Assembly (NCBI GenBank): GCA_032717465.1 | Contig: CM064732.1 | Coordinates: 37,515,924-37,579,923 of the forward strand | Source of the DNA: Coenobita brevimanus | Lineage: Eukaryota; Arthropoda; Malacostraca; Decapoda; Coenobitidae | Length of the DNA: 64,000 bases | Reading direction: 5' to 3' | Part shown: positions 11,234-23,540 of the stretch, piece by piece | Numbering within the stretch: position 1 is the first letter of the stretch | Layout: every line of letters starts with the position of its first letter | Translations under genes and position numbers: made by a program | Notes under the pieces: model-generated | The model's input: the letters and a program-made list of their open reading frames with translations, nothing else | Database searches by the model: none | What the model was told of the DNA's origin: nothing

Positions 11234-11990
11234 TTAACAACAATCAGTAGTTTTCCCTCTACACCACACTTGCACAAAACCTTCCATAAACCCTGTCAAC
11301 AGTATATACCATATTGTATGCTTTTTTCTAAATCCATGAATGTCATAAATAGCATAGAGTCCTTTTCACTAGCTTTCTCCAATATTTGTCTCGTTGTGAA
11401 TATTTGATCCACACATCGCCTATCACTCAAAAAACCTCCCTGTGCATCACCCACCAAGTCGGCTCATAGCATCTTTCCCTTTCTATGATAATTCTTCCAT
11501 TTACTCTTCCGGCTGTACTTAATAAACTTATACCATGATAATTTTTGCACTCACTTCGATCACATTTATTTTTTATGAAGGCAAAATCACATTTTCTTTC
11601 ATTCTGCTGGTAGAGTTCCACTCATCCATGAGTTCTTACATATTCCCCAAAAACATTTCATTTCAGTCTCTCCATTACTGTTGGTCATCTCTTCACAGAC
11701 CTTATCAACACCTGATGCCTCCCAGTTTTTCAGTTATTTCACAACGTTCTTCACTTCTGCCAGTTCACGTTTTTTTGTACGACATTCCTTCTCTGCAACC
11801 AACAAACCCAAACCTGCTCATTACGGCTCTGCTCTGGTCATTCCCATGCATCAGTCTTACAAAATAATATTCCTTCCATCTGCTCCCTACTGCACTTCTG
11901 TTTGTTAATATTCCTCTAGTTTTACCTGTCTCATTTTTACATTATTCCCCCTATCATTTCTACATTTTCACAACTCTTTCCAGAATACTT

Positions 11991-13330
11991 TCCATCATCA
12001 TCATCATCATCATCATCCGGACCTCCTTTCCCACCCAAGGGCAGGGTGAGGAGTAGCAACGTCCAGACAGCACAAACTTGCCCAAATCAAATAAGCCACA
12101 CGTCCATTCACTCATCATTCAAGCCCCCGGAATCCTGGCTCTACCGGATACGCCAAAAACATTCACCACAATCTGCAGCTTCACACAGACGTATCCGATT
12201 GAGTCAATCCCGACGCTCCCATGCTCACAAGGGGTACCAAAATCTCTAATCATGCACTTCTCCTCACAACATTCAACCAGCCAGCTCGATCTCTTGTCAG
12301 TTCCCTTGCCTCACCGACTTCCAAACCTCTCGTCCTCAAACACTCATCCACCATATCTCTCCACCTTTTCCATGGCCTACCTCGCCCCCTCCCTCCTTCA
12401 AATTCGCTCAGGTGTACATTTGTCACCACTCTATTGTTATCCATTCTCTCCACATGACCATACCATCTCATAACACTCTCTTCGATTCTGGTGTCCACCG
12501 ACTTCCTCATGCCTCTCCTTTCACGAATCACATTATTTCGTATCCTATCCACCCTCTGAACTCCACATACATTCCTCTTCAGTCCCATCTCCACTGCTTT
12601 TACTCTTGACTTTTCATTTTCATGCCACACCATAGTCTCACACCCATATGTTAAAGTTGGCACCAACACTCCCTCATGACAAGCCTTGTGCAGCTGCAAC
12701 ACTCAAGCCTCTGTCTCTTATCAAGACCTTCATTGCACCAGCTACTTTTCCTCCTTGTGTCACTCTACTTTCAACTTCTTTTGCACATTTTCCTCTCTTT
12801 TCTATCACTGTACCCAAGTATTTGAACTCTCTCACCAATTCCAGTCTCTCTCCATTTACTGTGACATCACACTGGGAGTCAACTTCTGTCTCAATAACCA
12901 TCACTTTACTCTTCTCTACATTTACTCTCAAGGTACGACGCTCACAGACAACAGCAAAACTCTACACTAGCCTACCAAGTTCTTGTCCAGTACTTGCAAG
13001 CAGTACTGCATCATCAGCATACAACAAATTTGAGATATTCCATCTATCACCATTCATTACCAACGCCATCCCTCTCTCCATTACTCGTGTTTTTACTTCT
13101 CTCATCACCCCATCCATATATAATATATATATTGAACAACCATGGGGACATCATACAACCTTGTCGCACGCCCACACCGATCGTGAATCATTCACTTAGA
13201 TGCCCATTAACCCTTACACATGCTTCGCTACCATCATAAAAACTCTTGACAGCACCTAGCAGTTTACCATCTACATTTTCAATTTTCAAATTAGCTAATA
13301 TTCATTCTTCTTCCAAGAACGTCTTACCAT
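11991..13330 (-). mobile_element. RTE-like LINE copy B, 3' half
   Basis: A 3' (GAT)n tail (plus strand 11992-12019, CAT units), a 3' UTR to about 12250, then a polymerase on the minus strand. Key motifs are RQGCMMSPWLF near 13160, YADDAVLLAS intact at about 13000-13022, VNVEKSKVMVIE near 12920, FKYLGTVIEKRG near 12820, and RWYGHVERMDN near 12470. A stop sits at about 12967, and an (AT)-type expansion near 13120-13135 shifts the frame. The catalytic YADD survives but the ORF does not. The 5' end fades out upstream of 13330. Confidence 0.8.
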
Positions 13331-14690
<1,360 letters not shown>

Positions 14691-14712
14691 CCTCCCCACA
14701 AAGAAAAAGAAA
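14691..14712 (-). other. Polypurine tract of the Gmr1-like element
   Basis: The minus strand reads TTTGTGGGGAGG immediately before the 3' LTR, which is the expected plus-strand primer position. Confidence 0.65.
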
Positions 14713-14751
14713 TTTACAAAGGAAATTTCTTATTACTCTAAAACAATCTGT

Positions 14752-17700
14752 CTAAAGTCTAGATAAGCAATCTGCAATAACATTTTCTTTCCCCTTGACA
14801 TGTTGTATGTCTAATGAATACTCCTGAAGAAGTAGACTCCATCTTGTCAATCTCTGATTTTTATCTTTAAACTTACTAAGGAATTTCAGTGGGTTATGAT
14901 CGGTATAAATGACTATGGGGTCAAAACCAGAACACAAATAAAATGAAAAATGCTGTAAAACCCAAAATCAAGGCCAAAAAGCTCTTTCTCAATAGTTGAG
15001 TAGTTCTTTTGAGGTGGAGTGAACTTCTTACTGTAATAAGATACAGGATGTTCAATACCCTGATCATCCTCTTGCAGCAAAACAGCCCCAGCTCCTGTAT
15101 CACTTGCATCAACAGCCATCTGAAAAGGCTTAGCAAAATTTGGAGTAGCGAGCACTGGCTGACTTAATAGAATAGCTTTAAGTTTGTTGAAAGAGGATTC
15201 ACAGTTATCGGTCCAGACAAATTCAACTCCCTTTTTCAGTAGGTCTGTAAGTGGTGATACAAGAATAGAAAAGTTAAGAACAAATCTCCTGTAATAACCT
15301 ACCATTCCCAAAAATCTTTGTAGCTCTTTCCTACTTTTAGGTCTGGGAAGATCACTTATAACCTGAACCTTAGCTCCTGGTGGTGCAACATGTCCATCAC
15401 CAATTACATACCCAAGGTACTGAACTTTAGCTTGACCAAACTCTCACTTTGATAAATTAGCTACAAGATTAGCATGAACTAAACAGTCAAGAAATTTACT
15501 GACATGGCATAGGTGATCTTTCCAGTTGTCACTGAAGATTAATACATCATCAATATAAACAACACACCCTGCCAAACCCTCTGTTACAACATTCATGAGC
15601 TTCTGAAATGTGGCTGGTGCATTCTTCATACCATACGGCATTACAGAACATTCAAAAGCCTTTCCTAGTGTTACAAAACATGAGATCTCCCTAGCACGTT
15701 CAGTCATAGGTACTTGCCAGTATCCCTTTAACAAATCAAACTTACTTATGTACCTAGCCTTTCCGATCTTGTCTATGCAATCTTCCACACGAGGGAGAGG
15801 GTAAGTGTCTGTTTTAGTTATCTGATTAACACGTCTGTAGTCGATGCAAAACCTCTGTGACCCACCTGGCTTAGGGACTAGAGTGACAGGAGAACTCCAC
15901 TCGCTCTGACAGGGCTCAATCATCTTGTGGTCCAACAGGTAGCCAAGCTCCTTCTGGATGAGAGGAACTTTCACTGGGTTCACACGGTAAGGAGGCAATT
16001 TAATTGGCTTTGCGTCTCCAACATCGACATCATGCATCAACACAGTGGTTCTTCCTAGAGTGGCACGGAACACTTGCGGGTACTCCTGCAGTAATGCCGA
16101 AAACTCCTGCCTTTCCTTGGGTGGTAGATGAGAAAGCTTAGTCTGGAGATCATTCATGATATCAGGATTCTTCCCCAAACTATCACTCAGGCTCATACTG
16201 CATGGGAGAGCTTCACTTGCAGACTCGGGTGGAACAGCTACAGTGCAGACTGGATTATTTTCGTCCCGCCTGTGATATAACTTTAGCATGTTGATGTGAC
16301 ATAGTTGCTTGCTCTTTCTACGATCTGGTGTGGCGATGACATAGCTGACATCACTGAGTTTCTTCTCCACGAAATAAGGGCCACTAAACTTGGGGTGAAG
16401 AGGTTGCCCATGAACTGGTAGCAGAATCAAAACCTGATCTCCTGGCTGAAAGTGGCGTAACCTGGACTTCTTGTCATACCAAGTCTTCATCTTCTCCTGA
16501 GCAGCTCCTAAATTCTCTCTCGCCAGCTGTAAAGCAGTGGACAGCCGTTCTTTGAACTTCATCACATACTCCAGCAGGTTGACGTCATCTTCCTCCGACA
16601 GCCAGCATTCCTTGAGTAACTTAAGGGGTCCTCTTACTTCATGGCCAAACAGTAGTTCAAAAGGTGAGAAGCCCAGTGATTCATTTGGAGATTCTCTTGC
16701 GGCAAACACAACGAATGGAAGACCTTTATCCCAGTCTTTCTGATGTTCCAAACAGTATTTCTTGAGCATCGATTTGAGTGTTTGATGATATCTCTCCAAC
16801 GCTCCTTGGGTCTGGGGATGGTAAGCTGAAGACGTGATCTGGGTGATGCCCAACTCTTTCAGAGACTGCTTGAAAACATTTGACATGAAATTACTTCCCG
16901 GTCTGACTGTACCTCCTTGGGCAGACCAAACTTTGTGAAGAACCCTAGCATTTCCTTAACCACGTTCTTTGCTGAGATATTTCTAAGTGGAATGGCTTCA
17001 GGATAACGAGTAGCCATATCAATCATGGTCAACACATAAGAAAATCCTGAAGAAGTCTTAGGAAGAGGGCCCACAATATCCACCAACACACGGGTGAAAG
17101 GCGCCTCAAAAGGAGGAATGGGAACTAGAGGTGCAACCTTTTCGGTCTGATTACACTTCCCCACAACTTGACAGGTGTGACAAGACTTACAATACCAGGA
17201 AACATCCCTGAAGATACCTGGCCAGTAGAAGTGTTTCAAAATGCGTGCCACAGTCTTCCTCACTCCAAGGTGTCCTGCCAAACTGGAATCATGAGCCACT
17301 CGAATGATAACCTGCCTACAAACACGAGGGATGACAACTTGATGTACAACCTCCCATTCACAGTCGGCTGATGCTGTTGGGGGTCTCCACTTCCTCATAA
17401 GTACTCCTGACTTTACATAATAACAAGTAGAAGCACCGGCTGACTCTTCTTCACTGTAAGCAGAGTTAGCTAGACCTTTCAACTCAGGGTCAGCAACCTG
17501 CAACTCAACCAACTCTTGACGAGACAAATTATCAACACTACGGGGTACTGCCTCATCTGGTGAGTGGTCCAAATTAGCAAGAAAAGTGTCAGCTAGGATA
17601 ACATCATCATCATCATTATCCTCTAAATCACCAGTAACTTTAGACTTAGCCCTAGTGACAGCACATGCAGGGAACACATCAGGGACATCACAATCCTGGG

Positions 17701-18181
17701 ACACAGCCGCTGGCTCGCTAGACAACTGAGGAGCTGGACACACTTGACTTCCACCAATATCATTTCCAAGTAAGAAAGTTACACCTGACATTGGGAGTGT
17801 CTCAACCAACCCAACCATAACGGAACCATTAACAAAACCAGACTCTAAATTCACTCTGCACAGAGGGACAGAGAAGTAATTATTCCCTACACCTTGTAAG
17901 ATTACAGTTTCATCAGAGGAATTAACATTAGAGCCTAGAACACTGGTCAGCATAAGGGATTGGCAAGCACCTGTATCACGATATATTTTAACTGATTTCC
18001 TGTCATTACTGTCCAGAGGACTGACAAAACCATCAGACAGGAAATTAGCACATGAACTCTTGAGAGTGTCACCCACGTTACTGCTCAAAAGAGGAGCTCC
18101 ATCATGAGAATTTAAGTTACCCCTCAAAGCAGGTTCAGTTAACTCAGTTAAAGAATTCTGGGAACTCTCAAGAGTGGACAC
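14752..18181 (-). pseudogene. pol: pol of the Gmr1-like element: protease-integrase-RT-RNase H
   Basis: Frame 18181-16859 (440 residues) holds retropepsin DTGA at residues 69-72, a linker with CAVTRAKSKV and LVELQVADPEL, the integrase HHCC finger (H297, H304, C334, C337), and catalytic D368 and D427. Frame 16886-15444 (480 residues) continues with catalytic E31 in GALERYHQT and a GPY-type C-terminal module (SGPYFVEKK, 168-176). It then runs without a stop into RT (LVPKPGG, KFDLLKGYWQV, YIDD at 15557-15546). RNase H follows (DASDTGAGAVLL; later YTDHNPLKFL and a C-terminal DCLSRL). Breaks are a short G run at 16897-16899, TGA at 15444-15446, and one extra base each in the runs 14976-14980 and 14957-14960. 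Integrase tail and RT share one open frame, so the domain order is not a rearrangement artefact. Confidence 0.93.
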
Positions 18182-18201
18182 TAGACCAATTGACTGAATA
18201 T

Positions 18202-19360
18202 TTAAAGACTCCTTTTGTTCACATCACGCTGTCTCCTGAAACATCTCTCCGTAGTATGACCAAGCTTACTACAATAAGTACATTTACTTTTCTGAAATCT
18301 AGAGGTGAAGCTGGTATTTACTTCCTGAGAAACATCATCCTTATTCTCTTTCCTGTTACCTGTACTCTGAGTAGAGGCAACGTACTTACTCTCAGCTTTC
18401 CCTTTTTCTCTAGAATATCTCTTGTGAGTGAGAACATACTCATCAGCTAAAACTGCAGCATCAGACAAATTATCTATTCTTTTCTCATCAAGATATAGGC
18501 TTACATCTTTATAAATACACCTCTTGAAGTCCTCCAGCAAAATCATCTGCTTAAATTTGTCAAAATCAGAATCCACATTCTTAGAATTTAACCACTGCTC
18601 CAACAAATCTTCTTTGATTTTTTGCATACTCAACATGGGATTGCTTATCTTGCTTGAAAGTTGTCCTAAATTTTACTCTATAGGCTTCAGGAACAAGCTC
18701 ATAGGCCTTAAGAATCAAGCTCTTAACTACATCATAATTATCACATTGATCCTGAGGCAAAGATGCATAAGTTACTTGAGCTTTACCGGTGAGAACAGTT
18801 TGAAGGAGTACTGGCCAATACTCCTTAGGCCAATTAAAACCTGTAGCTACCCTCTCAAACAACTGAAAATACTTTGTTAAGTCAGATTCATTAAAAGGAG
18901 GGACAAGTTTAACATTTTTAGCCACATCAAAATCATCAGAGCTAGATGATCCAGTTCCACCTTGTTTCATGCGATACTCATGGTCTGCCTGAATCCTAGC
19001 AAGTTCAACTTGTGCGTGAAACTCAGCCTCCTTAACATCAGCCTCCTTAGCACGTGCTTGAAATTCAGCTTCCTTCACACGAGCCTCCTGCAGGGCTAGC
19101 TGTAACTTAGCTAATTCAATCTGCGTTTGCTCATTTGGAGGAGTTACATTAAACAAGCTTTTATTAATCATGCCAACAATTTGATCTTTAGAATGATGAG
19201 AGTGAACTGCAATTCCCAATTGTTGAGCAACAAGCTTAAGTTCATTCTTTGTTCTGTTTTCTATATCACACACTGTTTGCACATTTGACAAAAAATCTTT
19301 GGCTTCATCAAGTGTAGAAATAGTAGCCATCATGAATATATCACAGTCACAAAATATCAA
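18202..19360 (-). pseudogene. gag: gag of the Gmr1-like element (one frameshift)
   Basis: Structural protein of the retrotransposon particle. The likely start is the MMATIS methionine pair at about 19333, rather than the first ATG at 19360. The N-terminal 60 residues (TKNELKLVAQQLGIAV, SKDQIVGMIN) look like a SAP-type helix pair. A charged coiled coil with repeated KEAEFQARAKEAD-like units follows. The capsid-like domain (LVPPFNESDLTKYFQLFERV, KAYELVPEAYRVKFR) closely resembles gag of fish Gypsy elements. The last part carries one zinc knuckle, CTYCSKLGHTTERC, near 18270. The frame breaks at a run of six T (18618-18623), one base too long, where the next frame picks up. The gag ends 20 bases before the next frame's first Met. 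Confidence 0.88.
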
Positions 19361-19387
19361 ACAATATCCTTATGATAATATCCTGAA

Positions 19388-19408
19388 TATCCTGATATGA
19401 GGTCGCCA
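19388..19408 (-). promoter_or_regulatory. Candidate primer-binding site
   Basis: Six bases inside the 5' LTR the minus strand reads TGGCGACCTCATATC. TGG pairs with a tRNA 3' CCA end, and TGGCGACC would fit a tRNA whose acceptor stem ends in GGTCG. The same 12 bases TGGCGACCTCAT follow the 5' LTR of the second element at 23226. Confidence 0.6.
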
Positions 19409-19414
19409 AATTTA

Positions 19415-20202
19415 TGTTACGGAACAGAGAAAGATAATGTACACTTTAAGTGAGAATACGAAGAGTCACTACTGTCCCGTAAAGTTCCAGGTTCAAAACA
19501 AAAAGAGTTAGGTAAAATTACAAGTTAAAGTTTAATGCTTAAATTAACAACAAAACATTCAGGACTCATAAGGATAATGTAATGGCAAAAACAGGTTAAA
19601 TATATGGTTAACTGCAATAGCCTCTATTAACACGAAATTAGCAAGAATAAATTTATCTAAGTCAGCCCTGATAAAATGAGATACCAGATAATACTCAGTG
19701 AATGCCAGATAAATAATTACAGATACAAACTATTATCAAAAATGACTGACATAAAGAACCCCACACGAATCACAAAAACTTCACTAGGCCTACAAACTAA
19801 ACTTACGCTATACAGTACAAGAAAAAATGCAACAACAGTTATACTCAAATTACACACAGCTGCTAGATGGTTGGAGATTTCTTGAGCACTCACAATAATA
19901 ATATCTGTACAGGGGAGGACAGAGATGTGAACAAAATGAGGAGCAGATCTAAGTGGCAACGATGCAGAGACTGAGCTCATTATATAGGGGCCGGCAGAGC
20001 CTGACACAACTTGTAAGAGGGACGCGCAAATGAAGCCATGGGGACAGAGAGCTGAAAATCCCGCAAAGTATAACAGAGAGAACGACTTACTCTACTATAA
20101 CGGTAGAAGGGGGGACTGAGGCAGAACACGCTCGTGATCAAACATGCAGCAACTGTGCGTTAAAATTACACAAAGGATGATGAAATCATAGGCTATGTAA
20201 CA
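19415..20202 (-). repeat. 5' LTR of the Gmr1-like element
   Basis: 788 bp, nearly identical to 13904-14690. As the upstream LTR it would hold the promoter. In minus sense CTATATAATGAGC at about 19986-19974 is a possible TATA box. Confidence 0.93.
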
Positions 20203-20237
20203 ATATATATATATATATACATAGATACTGTATATAC

Positions 20238-20280
<43 letters not shown>
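20203..20280. repeat. (AT)n and (GT)n microsatellite
   Basis: (TA)n continuing the tract at 13903, a short TACTGTATA patch, then about 22 GT units (20240-20280). Confidence 0.95.
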
Positions 20281-20283
<3 letters not shown>

Positions 20284-20700
20284 AGGAGTGTAATGCTGTA
20301 AGGTAGTGAGACATGGGGAGTAAAGGAAAAGGATATTCTGAGGCCCAATCATACATAAACGACAATAATTAGCTAGATGTGCAATGCGTTCTCGAGTGCG
20401 AGGCCTGGAGGAGGGGAGCTAGGTTTACCATGGAAGAGTTAAGAGGTAGGAGGGAACTGGACTGTATTGGTATTGTGATGAGGAGAGGAAGATTAAATGG
20501 GTTGGGCATGTGGAGAGAATGGTTGCAGAAAGGGAGAAGTGTTAGTGGTAGGTTGCGAAGGGTAGACCGAAAAAGATTTGGGTTGAAGCCATTGTTTGTG
20601 ACCTCAGGGATAAGGGACTGAATAGGGCGGCTGCTAGAGATCAAGCAGCATGAAGAACCGCCATTAGGTGACCAAGGCCGACACATGAAAGCATAGGATA
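20281..20700 (+). pseudogene. RTE-like LINE C-terminal fragment
   Basis: Plus-strand fragments of the C-terminal region found in RTE-like LINEs. GSETWGVKEKD-like sequence lies near 20305, EELRGRRELDCIG near 20425, GHVERMVAE near 20505 and RPKKIWVEAIVCDLRDKGL near 20560. It ends near 20700 against the Penelope-like element. Several frameshifts are present, and no catalytic RT motif remains. Confidence 0.65.
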
Positions 20701-21660
20701 CAAAAACCCACACTGGCAGAAGAAAAAATATGTATTTCCAAACAGTTTCGGCGACAGCTATCGCCCTCTACAGTGGATATACAGACTAAGAATGGTACGT
20801 ACAATTACTGAGAAGCTGCTTATATGCAGGTATCCATACTGATGTGACCTCGCCTGACTCTCCCTCTACTCTGTCCCCGACCTGAGTGAGCGATTACAAG
20901 AGGCGGCAAGGACCTGGCCACTAATCCTCACATCACTGGATCTAATTTATACATTCCTTCACTCTGGTTAAAATTATTATATCTCTCTATACATACAGCT
21001 GCTGCTATCCTACGTTTCTTATAATTGCTACATTTGTACAAAATTTGAGGTCGTTTTCTGAAAAGTGAACGTACACTGCTTAATTATGTTGCCTATCTTA
21101 CAAGCATACTTGTGTTCCTTAATGCGAGTGTCCAAATTGCTTCCAATTTCACCAATATAAACCAAATCACAGTCTCTACATGGAATTTTATATACCCCTG
21201 CTGCTTCGTTACTAATGGGCTTATTCGTTAGTAACACTGACCTTAAAGTGGAAGTATATCTAAATGCAAAGTTTACATCCAAATCATGACTCACAGACTT
21301 CACCAAGCTAAGAGTTGACAAATAGGGAACTGTGATGTATGGCTTCTTTTGTTGACTTTGTGATGCAGGTCTAGGTACAAAAAAGGCTTTTCTGGCTTTA
21401 AAATACGCTTGCCTTATAAACCAATTGGGATATTTTAGATCTAAAAGTATTTTCCATATTTTAGCGTTTTCCGTATCCAGATGTTGGGGACTACTAATTG
21501 TGAGTGCCCTAAGGAACATAGAAGAAAACACTGACATTTTAGTGGAACTGTAGTGTTATGAATATTAATGTATATACAAACTGCATTGGGTTGGTTTCCT
21601 GTATATAGAAAAGCTGAATCTCCCAGGGTCATCCCTCTCCACAAATATATCTAAGGTAAG
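20701..21660 (-). pseudogene. Penelope-like element, C-terminal part with GIY-YIG domain
   Basis: A minus-strand remnant of a Penelope-like retroelement, whose single ORF joins RT to a GIY-YIG endonuclease. Frame 21537-21028 (169 residues) shows the pre-endonuclease block SPQHLDTENAKIWKIL ... LKYPNWFIRQAYFKARK. The linker and nuclease motifs GVYKIPCRDC and YIGEIG follow (residues 114-132), with R138 and the downstream EHK. Upstream, FSIYRKPTQ near 21600 is the RT-proximal motif. Downstream, NFNQSEGMYKL near 20940-20975 continues the C terminus in another frame. The RT core is absent (5' truncation near 21660). Confidence 0.85.
20720..20785 (-). ncRNA. Hammerhead-ribozyme-like hairpin at the Penelope-like element's end
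   Basis: The minus strand from 20773 to 20745 reads CTGTAGAG, then a stem GGCGA / TCGCC around a six-base loop, then GAAAC. Hammerhead cores are CUGAUGA, stem II, GAAA. Such motifs are established in the terminal repeats of Penelope-like elements. Here the core differs at two positions (CUGUAGA), so cleavage is doubtful. CCACTG upstream and CAGTG downstream could form an outer stem. Confidence 0.45.
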
Positions 21661-22142
21661 GATTACAAGCCAAAGTCAGATGTTGGCCTTTCGACTCAAA
21701 TAGTTTTGATTCTCTTGGGATTAAACTGGGTGGAAGGATTTAAGGGTTAGCAAAGGATGAAAATATCCTGTTTTCAAGTCAGCGTCTGGGAAAATCAGTT
21801 TAAACGCTTCTGATCCAATTTGGACCAAATGGGGTAAATGGTTTGAAGGTCAGGTAAAGTCACTCTGTTCTGACACCAATCAAGCAAAGATCAAGGGTAC
21901 AGGGCAGGATCAATTGTTCGACCTTAAACCGGGTGTAGGGTGTAGGTTTTGCACTGTGGATGTTCCTTGTTGTTTTTAATGCATCAGGAACTCAATTTCT
22001 GTATCTTCAACCTGCCAAAATCGTTCTCTAAAGCAGCACTGATTCTCTCTCTCTCTCTCTCTCTCTCTGTGGAAAATTGCATTTCATCACGGTGGAGCTC
22101 GGTGGCTGGGTGAGTGGGATGGGTGGGCAAGGTTGGGTGGGT
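21661..22142. other. Unannotated interval with (CT)n and G-rich end
   Basis: No gene seen. (CT)n lies at about 22046-22067. From 22090 the strand becomes GGGTGG-rich, which continues beyond the LTR element at 28090, so the element sits inside that low-complexity tract. Confidence 0.6.
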
Positions 22143-22147
22143 GGGCT

Positions 22148-23223
22148 TGTCACGAGTTGGCTCGATTCTCTATTTAAATAAACTCATGACATCGAACTTT
22201 GGTGGGAAACTGCGAACTCTAGTGAACTCCCATAAGTATCACTCAGTCAACCGCCACGTATTCACCCGATCGGGAGTGTTTTCAGAACAATTTTTCACTG
22301 TTTCATAAGTGATTGTCCTTGCGCACGACATTAGCACTTCCCCTGAGTGATTTATTATGGGCGTGTTTCACTCACTTCCTTCTGTTAGCTGTTACCAGTT
22401 AGCGGCTGGCCGACACTGGCCTCTCTCTCACAATTTGAATTTAGTCAGGATTAGAGCGTCGTGGAAGCAGGTTCGATTGGGCCCAGTGTGGAGCAGCGCC
22501 ACTGTTGTCCAGCGAGTTCCTGAATTCCCACCTAGTGTGAACCGGCGAGAGGTTTAGCGTGTGCAGCGTCCTTCCTCAACAACGACGCCCAGTCCATTCT
22601 GCTTAGCCCACTCTCTGACCAGTATTTCTTTTCGTATTTTCCTAGGATTAAGAGTTTAGCTTTTGAGTGAGTGAGTGAGTGTGTTCTCCTTATTTTGAAT
22701 TCATTTAGAAACATCTAACGTAAATTTAACTCATTGTAATCAATAAATTAACAGTTCTTTTTCTTGAGCTTAATGTAATATAAACTCGTGTTTTATTTCT
22801 CCACATTAAGCTTATTTCACTTATAGCTCCTAGTTTGCATAAACACTGCATTATTCATAACTGGTACTTAGGCCAGTCCTTTTTATTAACTTAAATCCGT
22901 TGTGCAACTTGGAGTTAATGCACCAGCAAGAACCTGCTTATCGTTCATAGCATTAGTTATTGATTGTCAGGGGTGGAGTCACTTTCTCGTGAGGCTAGCA
23001 GTACTAACAAACAGCATTTGTGAGTAATTAGTCTCTGCTGTGTACTGCTGAGAAAGTAAATAAATTCTCGTCCTTAGAGAATCGGCGAAGTAAGCCGGCA
23101 TAAAGTATCAATCCTTGCTTGATTTTCACAAGTCAATTCCTTGTCCATATTTACAACCAACACATTTAAAGTATTATTGAATATTATTCTTTAATATTGC
23201 ATATTTACAAAAACCCCGTGACA
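22148..23223 (+). repeat. 5' LTR of the RT-less element
   Basis: 1076 bp. CTATTTAAATA near 22170 may serve as a TATA-like box. The first 11 bases, TGTCACGAGTT, are answered about 25 bases later by their near-exact reverse complement. Confidence 0.93.
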
Positions 23224-23225
23224 TC

Positions 23226-23243
23226 TGGCGACCTCATTCCAGG
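23226..23243 (+). promoter_or_regulatory. Candidate primer-binding site
   Basis: Two bases after the 5' LTR the sequence reads TGGCGACCTCATTCCAGG. The first 12 bases match the site at 19408-19397 (minus) of the Gmr1-like element. Confidence 0.65.
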
Positions 23244-23540
23244 ATATTAACTCCTAGCTCTAAAGTTATTCACGAGACAATACTCACTCACTCATACTTA
23301 GGTATTTATCATTAAAGTCTATAGGCACTATCTTACTGGTGATTATTAATTCATTTTTATCAATTTTAAGTAATAGTTTTCACAGTCAGTGTTTGTTTAA
23401 TTTTCTTTCTTTACCAGTTTAACTATATAAAACTGGTCATCACCAACCTATGCCTATATTCTTTATTCTTGATTATTGGCATCTTTCTCTGCAAAATAAT
23501 AGTCGGTACTTAGTCTTTAGTTCATTCAGACTGAGCCATC

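Larger units (their letters stand above)
8469..11990 (-). mobile_element. RTE-like LINE copy A, interrupted by three insertions
   Basis: A minus-strand LINE whose 3' end is at the (ATC)n stretch near 8470. It aligns along its length to copy B (11991-13330). The 3' UTR block AAGCTCCCGGAATCCTGGCTC at about 8623 corresponds to 12120. The C-terminal coding region resumes at about 9411. The catalytic loop ADDAVLLA lies at about 10155-10175, with the preceding Tyr codon now a stop. Fingers near 11560 read DRSECKNYHGISLLS. Insertions split it: a SINE-like repeat (8944-9400), a tRNA-type SINE (9898-10088) and a piggyBac-like MITE (10377-11233). Those elements are therefore younger than the LINE. Confidence 0.75.
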
